Part shown: piece after piece, positions 12,186 to 24,430 of the stretch
Layout: every line of letters starts with the position of its first letter
How positions within the stretch are numbered: the first letter of the stretch is position 1
Origin: Apostichopus japonicus
Taxonomy: Eukaryota; Echinodermata; Holothuroidea; Aspidochirotida; Stichopodidae
DNA length: 64,000 nt
Reading direction: 5' to 3'
NCBI RefSeq assembly: GCF_037975245.1
Contig: NC_092566.1
Coordinates: 12,326,001-12,390,000 of the forward strand
Program-made: the position numbers and the translations under genes
Notes under the pieces: generated by a model
The model's database searches: none
What the model saw: the letters and a program-made list of their open reading frames with translations, nothing else
Told to the model about the DNA's origin: nothing

Positions 12186-14053
12186 GTACTAATACTGTTG
12201 GCAAAATGTAACATCGTGAAGAGTCACGAAAACAGATAGTGTTTTTGTGTTCAATAAAATAATTTGCCCGGAATTTTACCCCTCCCCTTAGACCCCTCCC
12301 CCAGAATGGTGGTGAGTCAAATATTCAGATATTATAGCCATTTTGACTCAATGGGAATTTTTTTAGAGGAAACACTGCCTACAGACCTTATGGAGAAAAG
12401 TACATGCCAAATGACCAAATTACAGAACATCAAACGCAATGTGTTTAACATATGTAACACCAGGTACTAATATAGATGCATCCAAATAAGATGACTACAT
12501 GGCTCTTTAATCCAGTAATTGGGGATTTATTCAACTTTGTTTTCCTTTGAAAAAGTGTATGTGAACTTGTAAATTTGTTTTCATTGGAAATATTGTTGCA
12601 GTTTCACGATAGATTACCATTTGACCTATTTATAGTCCCAAAACTGACCAAAGTCGTGAGTGTAACTATACAGCTACCGCTGTTTATGTTTATAGCACTC
12701 TAAGACAATATGCATGTTTCGATCTAGTAAATTGATGAAAGAGGGCTAGTTTTAACGTCAAATCATTTGATCAGTAATTCAGAAAAAGGGTTTGTGCCCC
12801 TGAAATTTTGTTTTTTTTCTCCAAATATTATTAGTTTGTGGGAATTGTGTGCCATTCGACCTAATGACAGGCTAAAAACCGACCCTGTTCTGGGTGGTAC
12901 ATACGAGCACCCTTTCATTTGTAACGTTAAGCCAATCAGTACATGCGTGTCAAGTTTGGAACAGTTCACGAAAAGGACGATAACTTTTCAAATTATGGTT
13001 TAAAAGTTTTCAAATCGACATAATTTTAAAGGATAAAGATATTTGTACTGGTAATATCGTTCATATGGAAAAGTATGCTTAAAGGACATTGTTACAAGTG
13101 TTTTTCATTGGCAGCTTCAAACTTGTACAGCCGACCAAAGTGCAAACATAAAATTCATTACTGTACGTGCAAGTTAGAGGAGTTTGTCCAGTTTTAGAAT
13201 AAGTCTAATTTCTTCCTGAAAATGGAGAGTTTCTTGTGAATAATTTACCAATTTTAATCCTTCAACTATCAGAACGTGGATGTTTACATTGTTCAAAATT
13301 AATGATGATATACTTTACATTGGGTTGCAGTCATATATTTGCCTTGCTTTGAGAAAAAATAATCAACCAAAATTGTAAATCAGAGTGTATTTCTTCTTGA
13401 AAATGTCTTGTCTGTCTCATATTGGCCACTTGTGAATATTTGATTTGATTTGGTATCAATGACAGGGCTGAAACTACACCACCTCATATGTAACAGAATG
13501 ACTTATACAACTATACACACCACAGTAATAGTAAATGTATAATATTTTGCCAATTTCTTAATCAAGAAATGGACTAAAATGCTTGAAAAATTGGATATGA
13601 TCTTACTGATATGTAATCTTTGATAAATAAACAGAAACATATGGTTTATGTCTGAAAATTAACAAAATTATACCATAAAATTGAGATAATTGAGTATTGT
13701 AGTGTGCACGGTACACAAACCTTACATAGTTTCTGAAGGCTACAGTTTTGTATTTTAAGTACTTTCTCATAAACAGTTTCATAAACATTCCAGAAACTAT
13801 AAATGTGAGCTTGGATATATATCTAGAGAGCAAAATGAAACCTGTCTTGTTAATTTGATATCATTTTGGGTGGTTTAAATTACTGAAACTACCCCCTTAA
13901 AAAGAGTACCACACTCTGTGCTGCTAGGATATGTTAAAGTTCTACAAATAGTACCAAAGTATCAGCATTAACACCAGCTCTAGATCGAGCGATGTAAATG
14001 GGTTGAATTTAACGTAAAATCGCTTTAGCAATAGATTAAAATAGTGCATGTTA

Positions 14054-15255
14054 AAGCCCAGTCACATCTCACCGGATTGCAATAACGGAGAGGGAACGAA
14101 GACAAAAAATGGCACTCCGTTGATGTACGTTATTATCCGTTTAGTATGCGGTTCTCCTCCGTCCGTCTACGTTTCATTACCGGGAGGGTCCGGTTTGTCC
14201 GGTGTCGATTTTGAACATGCATAAAACTTGGAACGGACATCCACCGAAAAATGTCTCCGTTATTTATTCGTTATTAATCCGTTAAGCTTCCGTTTTATCA
14301 GTTTCTCGTGCGTTTTGTTCGTTCTGTATGCGTTTGGCATACTGTATTTCTCCGTTCGTCTCTGGTTATTGCTATTGCTCACCGGATCATTAACGGACAA
14401 AGAACGGATGAAACGTAGAAGTACAGTACCTATACCGTATATTCGACGGACGCTAACGTAGAAATAACGGAAGTGCAAAGGAATAGAACTGACAATGAAC
14501 GGATAGGTAACGGACGTTACACGGAAGAAACGGAAGAACTCAGGCCAGGAAAGTATAACAGACGGACATAGAACGGAGATGCAGCGTACCTCCACCTTGT
14601 CCACTCCAAGCGTCCCACGCCTCATTCTGCTCCTATAACCTCTACCGTCAACACCTACATCATGGACCCTTCAGAAAGATTCAAGCTTCAGAACACACTG
14701 TCAGCTTTAAAAGCACAGATGCTTATCACTGAAGCCAACATCAAGACCAATGAATAAGTCAAGAAGAGAAGGAAGAGACGTGCTCGGCTTAAATGCTGGT
14801 CTAGGGCCTTGCTAGGTTCACAGAGAAGACGGCAGTTTAGTCTTTATGACCAACTAATGCAGGAGCTGCGAATGGAAGACCAAAATCTTTCATCAACTTA
14901 ATTTTGAGGCACTCCGGAGGCCCAGGTTTTAGACCGTTTCTTCTCCGTTGCTAGTCCGGTATGTCTGTTACTTTTCCGGTACTCCTACGTTTTGTATGTT
15001 CTTTATCCGTTAATTGTCCGTTGTAAATTCGTTACTATCCGTTGGTGTTCGTTAGTTCGTTCATTGTTATTCCGTTGTTCGTCCGTTGCTGTCCGTCCCT
15101 CGTATGTTTGTAATCCGTTTTCACCGTTGAACGTCCGGTACGTTGCAAACCCCAGATGCATGCGCGACAACTTTTACCAACGGAAATAACCGGATGACTG
15201 TTTTTCGCGCGTACTCTTATCCGTTCGTGCAATCCGGTGAGATGTGACTGGGCCT
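14054..15255 (+). mobile_element. Deleted PIF/Harbinger element with TTA duplications
   Basis: Termini read AAGCCCAGTCACATCTCACC and the inverse GGTGAGATGTGACTGGGCCT. TTA flanks both sides (14051-14053 and 15256-15258), the 3 bp TWA duplication expected for PIF/Harbinger. The empty target is preserved in the neighbouring repeat unit at 15421-15510, which reads continuously across the same point (TAGTGCATGTTAG). Subterminal regions are crowded with CCGTT/AACGG motifs on both sides. The interior keeps a remnant of the transposase N-terminus (14662-14901) but the catalytic part is missing, so the copy cannot move by itself. Confidence 0.8.
14662..14901 (+). pseudogene. Harbinger transposase N-terminal remnant
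   Basis: An ATG at 14662 opens 31 codons beginning MDPSERFKLQ, closed by TAA at 14755. The same frame then continues as KKRRKRRARLKCWSRALLGS and RRQFSLYDQLMQELRMEDQ before TAA at 14899. The pattern of a basic stretch, a Trp, then QF-x-LYDQLM-x-ELR-x-ED is characteristic of the N-terminal region of Harbinger nucleases. The DDE domain that should follow is deleted; the sequence passes directly into the right-hand CCGTT-rich region. One stop codon interrupts what remains. Confidence 0.65.
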
Positions 15256-15660
15256 TTAGCTAGAATTTTTTTTTTTTCTTTCTAAAACTTGCAGGTTTGT
15301 GACAATTATTTCCCATTGTACCTAATTACAGCACAAAAACTGACCAAAGTCTTGATTGTGCCTAGGGAGCTATACTGGCATACGTAGATAGTACTATCAC
15401 AGTCACAGCATAAGCACATGTAGATCGAGCGATAGAATTGGGTTGAATTTAACGTAAAATCGCTTTATCAGTAGATTTAAATAGTGCATGTTAGTTAAAA
15501 ATTTTGTTTTCTATCTAAAAATTCCTCAGTTTGTGTCTATTGTTCCCCATTGGACCTAAATACAGCACGAAAACTGATCAAAATCTTTTACTGTGGCTTT
15601 GTGAGATACGTTGCACAGAAACACAGTTATGTAAGCACTAGAGAATCTTAAAAATACCTT

Positions 15661-16591
15661 AAAATTAAAGAATTACTGCTACAATATAAACAAAATCGGG
15701 CATCTAATAAAACAAGTATATAATGTGTAATGTTTCTGGGAATGTTACGTCCACCAAGATACGAAAATAAGACGTTAATCCTCCTTTTCGAACCGGTTGT
15801 TACCATCAGATTGGCCATTATCTTGATCGCATGTGAAATTATTATTGCAACTAAGTTTTTCGACCTAGGACTAGCCTGAGCCGTCTAGACAGTACTACCA
15901 ATATGAAGGTGAAATATCTTTGGTACTACTGCTAGTACTACTGACTAGGCTAGGCTACTTACAAATACAAGTTACAACAAGCTAACTGCTCAGCTCAGCC
16001 TAGGCTAACTCAAAACACTTTATGTAGGCCTATGCCTTCATGGCTGTGTTTGGGATCAGGAGTTATGACGAGGAGTATTATGAGGGACATGCCTTTGGCA
16101 GAGAGACTGTTTGGCTCTAGGCATAAGCCTAATTTAGAATATGCGAGTGTGACCACAACCTAGTATGTGGGTCATTACACGTCGAATCATCCAGGGGCTG
16201 TGGCTCGACTGTCTCTAAAAAAGGGAGAGAAAGCCAATCTATATAAAATAAAATACTGCATTATTTGATAGATCATTATACTAGAAACATCTGTATCTGT
16301 GTTCATTAACAAACAACTTGTACGGTACTTGAACCCGTACTCGTACTCCAGTCTGTAATTCGAGTACTGCCGGCGTGCATGCAAGTGGGCCAACAGTGGA
16401 CTTGCTCCACGTACCGACTAAGTTTTTACTCAATTTGTTTTAAGTTTGTACAAAATTTGCGAACATTAAAACACTAAATACAAGTTAATCCCATCATAAG
16501 ATGATGTGTTTTTGTTTCAGCTGTCACCTTGGCAATGTATTATATACTTACACTAACAAGTTTTATTTTTTATTTCAAAAAATATTACCAG
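15661..16591. other. Stretch without a recognisable gene
   Basis: No coding exon or element with clear borders is visible. The minus-strand frame at 16187-16393 has no motif. The stretch lies between the ~240 bp repeat array and the first exon of the MULE pseudogene and may be that gene's upstream flank or an intron. Confidence 0.4.
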
Positions 16592-16929
16592 AATATGTCT
16601 GTGTAAAAGTCACAAATTTTGAGAAACCACCATCACTGGATAATGAAGAACAATTAACTGCAACGATTCGCCTTCCATAGTCAACGAAGGAAGCTGTGTT
16701 GGACTGGAAATGCAACTTTGAATCTGAATCTCTCAACACGCTTCGTACATATAAAACATATCCTGAAACTGAAATGGAGAAGAATGTTTTTAAGGTACAA
16801 ACATTTTCATACATAAAATATTTGCAGGATTTGCTGTGGTAATATTTTTTATAAAATATTTGCAGGATTGACACTGACAGTTTTCAATGATAAGTTACTG
16901 ATGACTTGACTTAGTTCCTTCTCTCCTTG

Positions 16930-17160
16930 TGAAGGATTGGGCCATTTATCAGTCTGCTCTATCCTATCCGGCCTCTTGCTCTCTGTTCTGCTTCTGTCCA
17001 ACTCTGTAGACTAAGATTGGATCTCCCGTTTCCACTGTTCTCCTCCAGGTCTCTTTCAGTCTTCTCCTTCTTAGCTTGCCATCTGGTGTCGATGTGAGTG
17101 CAATCTTGGCATTGTCATTTCTGTTTATTCTCAAAACATGGCCCAACCATTTTCATCTCC
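16930..17160 (-). pseudogene. Non-LTR retrotransposon tail fragment
   Basis: The minus strand encodes KWLGHVLRINRNDNAKIALT, then a TPDGKLRRRRLKETWRRTVE stretch. This W-GHV-R ... GRPK-TWRRT arrangement is the region C-terminal to the reverse transcriptase of several LINE families. It is followed by degenerate QKQNREQEAG and a stop at 16966. No RT palm motif is present, so only the 3' end was copied, as is usual for 5'-truncated LINE insertions. It sits antisense in the first intron of the MULE pseudogene. Confidence 0.7.
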
Positions 17161-18036
17161 ATCTTTTGCTCAATGCCTCTATATTAGCTTTCTCTCTTAT
17201 CCTTCATTAGATATTCTTGTTGGCCAATGTATTTTTAATATTCGCTTAAGGCCTTTATGAAGAAAGACATCAAGCTTACTCTCATCATTTACTGATGTGG
17301 AAATTACTGATGGGGCAAGTCCAACCCCCCCCCCCCAGTTTGGCCACCCTACCAATATTTCTAAAGTATATTTGTGTCCTGACCTTTTGTGCTAAAAGTT
17401 TGACATCAACCCCCTCCCTCACCCTCCTAAGTTTTGGTCCCTCCCGTTCATTTTTGGTACTGCCACTGCTAGAGAAAGTGTATTTATAATGCTTATATGC
17501 TGACAAACAAAATATTTCCATGTACAGTAGTTATGAGTTATAAAATTTCATGCAAAATTTGCTTACCTATCGTTGTGATTTTCTGGATTTTACATTTAAT
17601 GTAATCATCCTATTAATATCATACCATGAGACTTATTTTAGCCTTATCATGCAAAGGAAAATCAAAACATACCAAGAATCCCTTTTTGTGAGAAAGTGAC
17701 ATGATATACCAGTAACCAAGCAAAGACTGATGAGTAGGCTACACAAGATCAAACAGCCCATGAAACTTAGTATACACCATTGGAACAATGTACAACTTGA
17801 AAATTGTATTGGTGTACAAAATTCATATGTACAGGATTTTGTTAGTATATTAAATTCTTGTTACTGTACAATTATTTTATGCTATATTTACAGAGAGTTT
17901 ATCGTTGTCAACATAAAACCGACCCGAAATTAGTAACTGCAGACAAGCGACATTGCTCAAAGAACACCAATTGCCTGGACAGATGACAGCTATAGTGAAG
18001 AAACTTGTACGATATTCGAGGTTAGTATGACATCAA

Positions 18037-18118
18037 ACTACAGCCTATGATCCTGGGTATGACTAACTACAGCCTATGATCCTGGGTATGACTAACTACA
18101 GCCTATGATCCTGGGTTG
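18037..18118 (+). repeat. 29 bp tandem repeat, three copies
   Basis: The unit ACTACAGCCTATGATCCTGG plus GTATGACTA occurs three times almost without change, directly after the exon B donor of the MULE pseudogene. The high identity implies recent expansion. Confidence 0.85.
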
Positions 18119-18127
18119 GATATGATG

Positions 18128-18545
18128 TTAAACCACAGCCTTGGGGCGAGTAGTGCCCTTGGGGCTAGTAGTGCCCTTAGGTGTGTAGTGCCCTGTGGCG
18201 AGTAGTGTCATTGTGGCGAGTAGTGCCCTCAGGTCGAGTAGTGCCTCAGGGCATGTGGCATTGTGGTGACCCTGTAGTGAGTACTGGTAGTGCACTAGGG
18301 GGAGTAGTAACCCATGGTGGGTAGTGCCCTCACAGTTGGTAGTGCCCCTGTGGAGAGTAGTTCCCTGTGGCAAGTAGTTCCCCCAGGACAAGTAGTGCCC
18401 ACATGGCGAGTAGTGCCCCCATGGCGAGTAGTGCCCCCATGGGGAGTAGTGCCCCTGGGGCGAGTAGTGCCCAGGGTGAGTACTGAGTAGTGCCCCATGG
18501 TTGAGTAATGCCCATGGGGTGAGTGGTGCCCCTGGACGAGTACTT
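18128..18545 (+). repeat. ~18 bp minisatellite
   Basis: About 22 copies of a unit near GGCGAGTAGTGCCCCCAT, with variation in length and sequence. It lies in the second intron of the MULE pseudogene. Repetitive minus-strand frames (MGALLAMGALL-like) are translations of this repeat, not genes. Confidence 0.85.
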
Positions 18546-20113
18546 TATATAGTGCTTTAATGGACAATTTTATGAATATTTATTTGATTTGTTATTTTAC
18601 AGGAGTACAGATGAATACACTTATTCTATTTGCGATAGCGTTCTAGGAGGGAAAAAAGTTACTGCCTGCCTACCCAAATCCGAAATATTAACTCTGATTC
18701 CTACTTTAACTTGATAAGAAAAACTTCAGTTGAGCTCATACTTGTATTTAGCATAACTTGAATCTAGAGGCAAACTTTGATTGGGCTTATCCTTTAATGT
18801 GCGGAATTTTGATACCTATTGTTTTTGTTTTGGTTATATTGAATGGATGCATGTCCTCAACCTTGTGGTACAGTACCTACTCTCCAGTGTATATAATTCC
18901 AGAACAAGTTGTTATTATATTAACGACTACATCATACAAACTTGTACAGACAACAAATCACTGTGCAAATTGGAATAATTTCTTTTACTGATTTATAAGT
19001 GTCATCAGAGGAGACCCACTTGTGGAGCAGATGTGATCCCATGTAATGACAATTGTGTGTGTGTCTGTCTGTCAGATTGTTGTTGATGTTACTGATGAGA
19101 TTTTACCTATCAAATTAATTTTATTTCTAAATTTTATAGACTATACTATAAATGCTTCAAGAAAGCCTCAGCAGGCTGGTGTCCTCCAACACCTAGAAAA
19201 TCTGATTCTTCAACTCAACCAGGCAGAAGGTGACTGTGTCAAAATGGACTGCACTTCAGGAAACCATCTAATAGTAGGTATTTGCACACTGTTGATGAAA
19301 CGGGTTCTCAGCACAGTTAAATAGTCTGGCGAATTGATGATTGTGGATTCTACAGGTAATGTGGATCGACAGAATTGTCTTATATATCTCCTGATGACTC
19401 ATTCATGCAGTGGAGGCCTTCCTGTGGGATGTCTTAATGTCACCAATGAAAGCAGTAACACAATTAAGGCCGCCTGTCCTTATACCTTCAATTGATTCCA
19501 GAGGATGGTTTTTATGGGCGAGGAAGTACTGGACCCAAGCTTATAATGACTGATGATAGTGTTGCTCAACGCACAGCGCTTCAAGCAGTGTTCCCAAGTT
19601 CCTTCCATGCACCTTCCATGTTTTGCAGGCTACCTGGAGGTGCTATAGGTTGCAAAACATGGTATTAGTAACCTGTGTTAAAGATCTGCTATGTGCTAAT
19701 GATGCCGAACAACTTGATGATGTGTACATGTCCATGCTAACAAATAACACAGTAATTAAGTATACAAGCTTCCAAGACTATAGATGTTAAAGCAACTGTA
19801 TTGCCGCAAAGAACAATGGGCCCTATGCTATAGAAAAGACTTTCAGGTGAGAGGAATAACACAAACAATTATTGTGTAGCCTCAATGCATGTTTTGAAGG
19901 ATCGTATTCTGCAACGCAGCAAGGCATTTAATGTTGTCCAGCTTCTTGATTTTGTGTCAACAAGAATGATGGACTTCTATGAGCTACGCATGTTGGACAT
20001 TGCCAAAAATCGCTTGTATCATAGCAAGAAGAGTAAATTCTTGCCACCTGCAAGTTCCATCGACCAAGAGCAGATTGTTTCCATATCTGAAATACAGTAT
20101 AGTGTACCCAGTT

Positions 20114-21610
20114 CAGGCTTGGGGTAATCGTAATCAGTAATCGTAATCGATTACAATCGATTACATGTTTTGAAGTAATCGAAATCGTAATCGATTACTT
20201 TTGTGAAAATTACAAAGTAATCGTAATCGTAATCGTAATCGATTACAAGGGCAAAGTAATCGTAATTGTATTACATTTATGATTACAGTGAAATTTGAAT
20301 GAGAAGGGCAAAATTAGTAGAAATGATTAAAACTAATTCTTACTATTGGCTTTTAGTGTGACCAAAGAAGTGTTCCTGCTTCTAGAATTCTCTAGCACAA
20401 TAAACTTATACTAAGAAGTACTGGGGATTTGATCACCATATTCAAGGATTTTTTATCACCTGAATTATTCTGTTCAATGCTGCCTCTCAGCCTTCACAAT
20501 CCTTTTGCATACACAACTGGTTGACATTAGTTGACATGGTGTGCTGATTATAGAAATTATTTCATTAGTATATTAAACACTTAACAAACAATAACAGTCA
20601 GGCTGACAAAATACACCCTTTAAATTCATTTAAGTAAGTAAATTTGATAAATAATTCCATTTGCCATGTTCAGTGGGCCACAAGGCTCAGGTGTAGCAGC
20701 TATTGAAAGCACATTGCTATTTATGTCAGTCTATTGTTCTCATTTGAATACAGAAATAGTGCAAAACGCATTGGCAGCTAGCATAGAAATTCTTGTGAAA
20801 ACATCACGGACGGGACATTTCAATGTCCATTAGTAAAACGTTAATTGTACTCATCTCATGTTGTGGGGGAAAAAGTTATTCAGAAATTTGCCTACATTCC
20901 ATTGTCCAATAACCCATCCAACTTTGCACCATTTACACCTCTTTAATTAATGTAATTAACCTTGTTGCTGAAAAAATCACTGCAAATTAAGTATTTTGGT
21001 GGATCAGAATTTGCTTTACCAGAGTTGACCCCTTTTGATGAAAATAATTTACTTTTACTTTGGCCTTCCATGTCCCATGTACTGTGGAATGCCCCATTTC
21101 AAAGCTGTTTAGTTTTATTTTGGTGTTATAATGTAAAAGAGGTTTTAGTTTTGCTGCTATGCAGAAATTATTAGTTTACAAACTATAGTGTTGCATGAAA
21201 ATCTTCATTTGTTTTACTTTAGTATTTGTCTGTTTACTCTTTGTCTGTTTAAATGGTATTTTTTACTGGACTTATGGGTTACACATCTTAAACGTGTTAA
21301 GGCATAAATGTGTAATGCCTGGTAGGAATTGTAGATATACTTCCACAATTTTGTCCGTATACTGTAAATGCCCTTCCTTTGCCCTATTTCATTGCCCTAT
21401 TTTCCGGCAGAGAGTTATATTAAACAGATAGGCAGAGGATTGTGCAAGTAACCACAATGGAATCATGATTGTAATCACGATTACATTACAATGTAATCGT
21501 AATCGATTACTTCAACTTTAGGCTGTAATCGTAATCATAATCGTAATCATACATTCTCAAGTAATCGTAATCGTAATCGATTACATTCAGATGTAATCGC
21601 CCCAAGCCTG
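20114..21610 (+). mobile_element. Non-autonomous hAT element inside the MULE exon
   Basis: Ends read CAGGCTTGGGG and CCCCAAGCCTG, exact 11 bp inverted termini, followed inward on both sides by blocks of GTAATCGTAATCGATTAC. The flanks are identical 8-mers, ACCCAGTT at 20106-20113 and 21611-21618, the size expected for hAT. The insertion splits the MULE reading frame, which resumes directly after the second duplication. The 1.5 kb interior is AT-rich with no recognisable transposase; short frames at 20962-21174 and 21195-21431 lack motifs. Confidence 0.85.
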
Positions 21611-22199
21611 ACCCAGTTCCAGTGAAGATGGCATTGTGTATACTGTAAATACTTCATCTGATATGATGGAAAGTACTAGTGGGTATTCAGCTGTGTCATC
21701 AGATGAATATGGAAGCACTACTGCTGTATAAGGCAGCTTGGACCAGCAAAGAGTATTTCAAAATGCATATCTTGCAAGGACTGCACATTATACTGCTGAC
21801 TCCCAAGAGCAACCGGGCCCTACAAACCAGAGTTAAAAATGACTTAAGGAACTATTTTGACTTGCTATTGGAGAATTTAAATGACAACCCAGAATGCTAT
21901 GCTCCTGCTATTGAAGCATTCATTAAATCTGGTAGGAAGCTTCATACCGATGCCGCGTTACTTTCTGCATTGAATTGCTTTGGGAAGTTTTCAGGCTTAA
22001 AATCAAAATCAAAATGCAAGAAAAGCAGTCTTGTCAGCTTGAAACCATTGGTATGCAGCCAACTACATTATCAAGAAGAAAGATGCCTATTCAGGCCAGA
22101 TCTTCTTATGGTGGAGGCCGTCCCCTTAAATCATCGCATGTACAGGAACATGGTTATAATGCAAACATGCCACCTGTGTTACTGAAAACCGTAGCTTAG

Positions 22200-23830
22200 G
22201 AAAGCGACATAGTGCAGTAAGCCATGTGAAGACTTGAATTTGAGTCATTAGATGGACTGACTCTGCATTTATTGCACTTAAATCATTTTTATTGACAAAA
22301 TGCATGGATTGTTAGCCAAATCACTTTGCCAAATGGTAATCTTGCTACTTCTAGTGAAGTCACTCGGTGTTGTAGTTGAGTACTCCTATCAGAGAACCAA
22401 GAACCGTAGTACTTCTCAGGGCTCTGAGCAGTGTTAGCGCTAAGCAGCACTATTGCGGGAATCCCTCACTTTCTTGTCGATCCCGCTACGAGAATTCGTA
22501 GGGGTGAACTTCCCCCTGAATTTTTTTTAGGGGGGAGGGGCTGTTTCATAATTTTATCAGCTTTTAATTTATACTACTTAAGCCAAACTGTCATTTGTTA
22601 ATGCATAAAACTAGTACAACTTATTTAAATGTTTAAAAAGTCAAAATTTATGCTTAATATTGCTATTCGGGTACTTTGTTATCCGATATCGAGTACTTTA
22701 ACATCCGAGTACAAATACTAACGCCAAGTACCTGCAAATCAGTACTCTAGTAGTACTCGAGTACCAACTATTTTAAAGCATTACAACACTGGTGATGTGC
22801 CCACTTGCTTCTTGCAAAGTTATTCAGAAAGTTTGGTAGTCAACAAGTACACTGTAAATTGAAAGTGTTTAGATTTGAACACCAAAGTAAACACCAGGCT
22901 GTGACAGCCTTTGAACACATTGATCTTTTGCATTTATGTTAAACATTAGTGTTTAGGCTTTGCTTCGCAGTGCAGTTTTGTATATATTTGTGTATTATTA
23001 TTCTTGTATTGTATTTTTGTTCTCTAATTAGTGCTGCGATGTGGATGGAGCAGCACTAAATGTGTGTTATGTATGTGTGTGTCTACTGTGTCATATGTGT
23101 CTGTATGTATTTATGCAACTTAAACATGGTGCTTAAATGCAAAAACATATTCGAAGGTGTTTAAAAATAAACACATGTAAGCATTTATAACCGTTCTGCT
23201 TTTAAACGCCAAATGTTGTTTATATTGTAACACAAATTTAATATAATTATCATAAAGTGTAAATTTGTTTCAACTGTTAGTATGTGTAAATTACATATTT
23301 TTACACTGCATTTTACATTAATCTTGATAGAAATATTGGTGCATAGGTAGGTTCTTAATTGATGAAATGCATTTTTGTCTATGATATATGCTATAACGTA
23401 ATTTGCATATCATATTCAATAATTTATTGTTTTAGGCTTATGGGCTATGTGTTAACACATGACATGCCATAGGTATGCTTCAAGGGTCACACTGCGTTTA
23501 TTTAGGTGGGATGATGAGTCACTGTCAAAATAACCAATGAGGTTTAATCAGGGTTGAAAAACACTATGCGTTCATTGTTAAACATGTGACGTGTCACAAT
23601 AAACACATCACACGTCTCAATTCTTCACAGTGTAGTACTGTATATCACCATGTTTGAATTATTATATATAAGTATTTTGATGATATATAAATTAGAATTT
23701 GTCAATACATATCTGTTGTTTTGAAAATAAACATATATAACAGGAACATTAAGTTATGTACTTTATAAATCATGCTTTTTGTGGTTTTTACCAAACCAAT
23801 AATATGAATACAGGGACCCTATAATATATT
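22200..23830. other. Stretch without a recognisable gene
   Basis: AT-rich sequence with a TGTG-rich patch near 23060-23100 and repeated aaacac phrases. A GAGTACT/AGTACTC-rich segment occurs near 22690-22765. I see no exon, RNA gene or element border I can support. Confidence 0.4.
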
Positions 23831-23859
23831 ATATACTAGGCGATTACTTGCATTTTGCG

Positions 23860-24000
23860 GACACCCAGTTTAGCGCTGGTTACCCAGTATTGGTGGCAGT
23901 TACCCAGTTTTGGAATCGATTACCCAGCTTAACATCGGTTACCTGGTTTTGATGTTGGTAACTTGGTTTTGGCATCGGTTACCTGGTTTGGCATCAGGGA
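23860..24000 (+). repeat. ~22 bp tandem repeat
   Basis: A unit close to GGTTACCTGGTTTTGGCATC recurs about six times with substitutions, beginning with GACACCCAGTTTAGCGCTGG. It is followed by C-rich runs of the kind found at the edges of several elements in this window. Confidence 0.6.
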
Positions 24001-24430
24001 TCATGGGGGTTTGCCCCCCCCATTTTAATGGGCGACAATTTAATGCCCCCCCCCCCCAATATTGAGGGCAAATTGCTGGCGTTGGCTACCTGATAGTGGC
24101 AGATATCACTAAAGTGGGAGGGGACCCCTTTGGAACCCTTCTGTGGCCAGATCAGAAAAACAAGGTGAACCTCCGCATGAAAAATCTCTGGCTATGTAAC
24201 TGTATATACATAAGCTTAGGGGGTGTGGGGGGCTGAGCCCCTGCAATACTTTGACTAGTGCCCATTAAATATACCTATTTACACACAAATTTGTGAGGAA
24301 ATCAATCTTAGCCCCCCCCCCCCCCAAATGCTCAATGTTGGCTAACTTCCAAGCTACTATGGTTCATTCACATTGAATATATAACTGAAATAGGTCAACT
24401 TTCTATGCATCTCTCATGCACTGTATCTAC

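Larger units (their letters stand above)
12530..15660 (+). repeat. Degenerate ~240 bp tandem repeat array
   Basis: The phrase AAAACTGACCAAAGTC or a variant recurs at about 12644, 12877, 13127, 15337 and 15573. Another phrase, GGGTTGAATTTAACGTAAAA, occurs at about 13998 and 15438. Spacings are 233-250 bp, and the 13127 to 15337 gap is about four units once the inserted 1.2 kb Harbinger element is removed. Units are strongly diverged, so the array is old. No protein is encoded; the open frames at 12264-12470 and 12767-13003 lack motifs. Confidence 0.6.
16592..22199 (+). pseudogene. Decayed intron-containing MULE-type transposase gene
   Basis: Pieces of one protein lie in order. Exon A (16592-16794, after TATTACCAG) encodes EYVCVKVTNFEKPPSLDNEE and later YKTYPETEMEKNVFK, with one TAG at 16678. 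Exon B (17894-18020, TTTACAG to GTTAGT) continues in frame as RVYRCQHKT and ends VKKLVRYSR after a frameshift. Exon C (from 18603) gives STDEYTYSICDSVLGGKK. The last exon (from 19141) encodes VDSTGNVDRQN, LLMTHSCSGGLPVG, the catalytic-type MTDDSVAQRTALQAVFP, then DRILQRSKAFNVVQLLDF and a C-terminal QPTTLSRRKMPIQ-type tail ending about 22199. These match the MULE transposase-like proteins widespread in invertebrates, sometimes annotated SWIM-type. A TAG at 19322 and several frameshifts kill the copy. Exon A to B joins codon-perfectly, so the introns look genuine. The CxCxnCxH SWIM motif is not seen. Confidence 0.7.

Noticed and set aside
18128-18567. Minus-strand MGALLAMGALL and GTTRHGGTT repeat proteins
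   Set aside because: Translation of the 18 bp minisatellite, whose period is a multiple of three and so keeps frames open.
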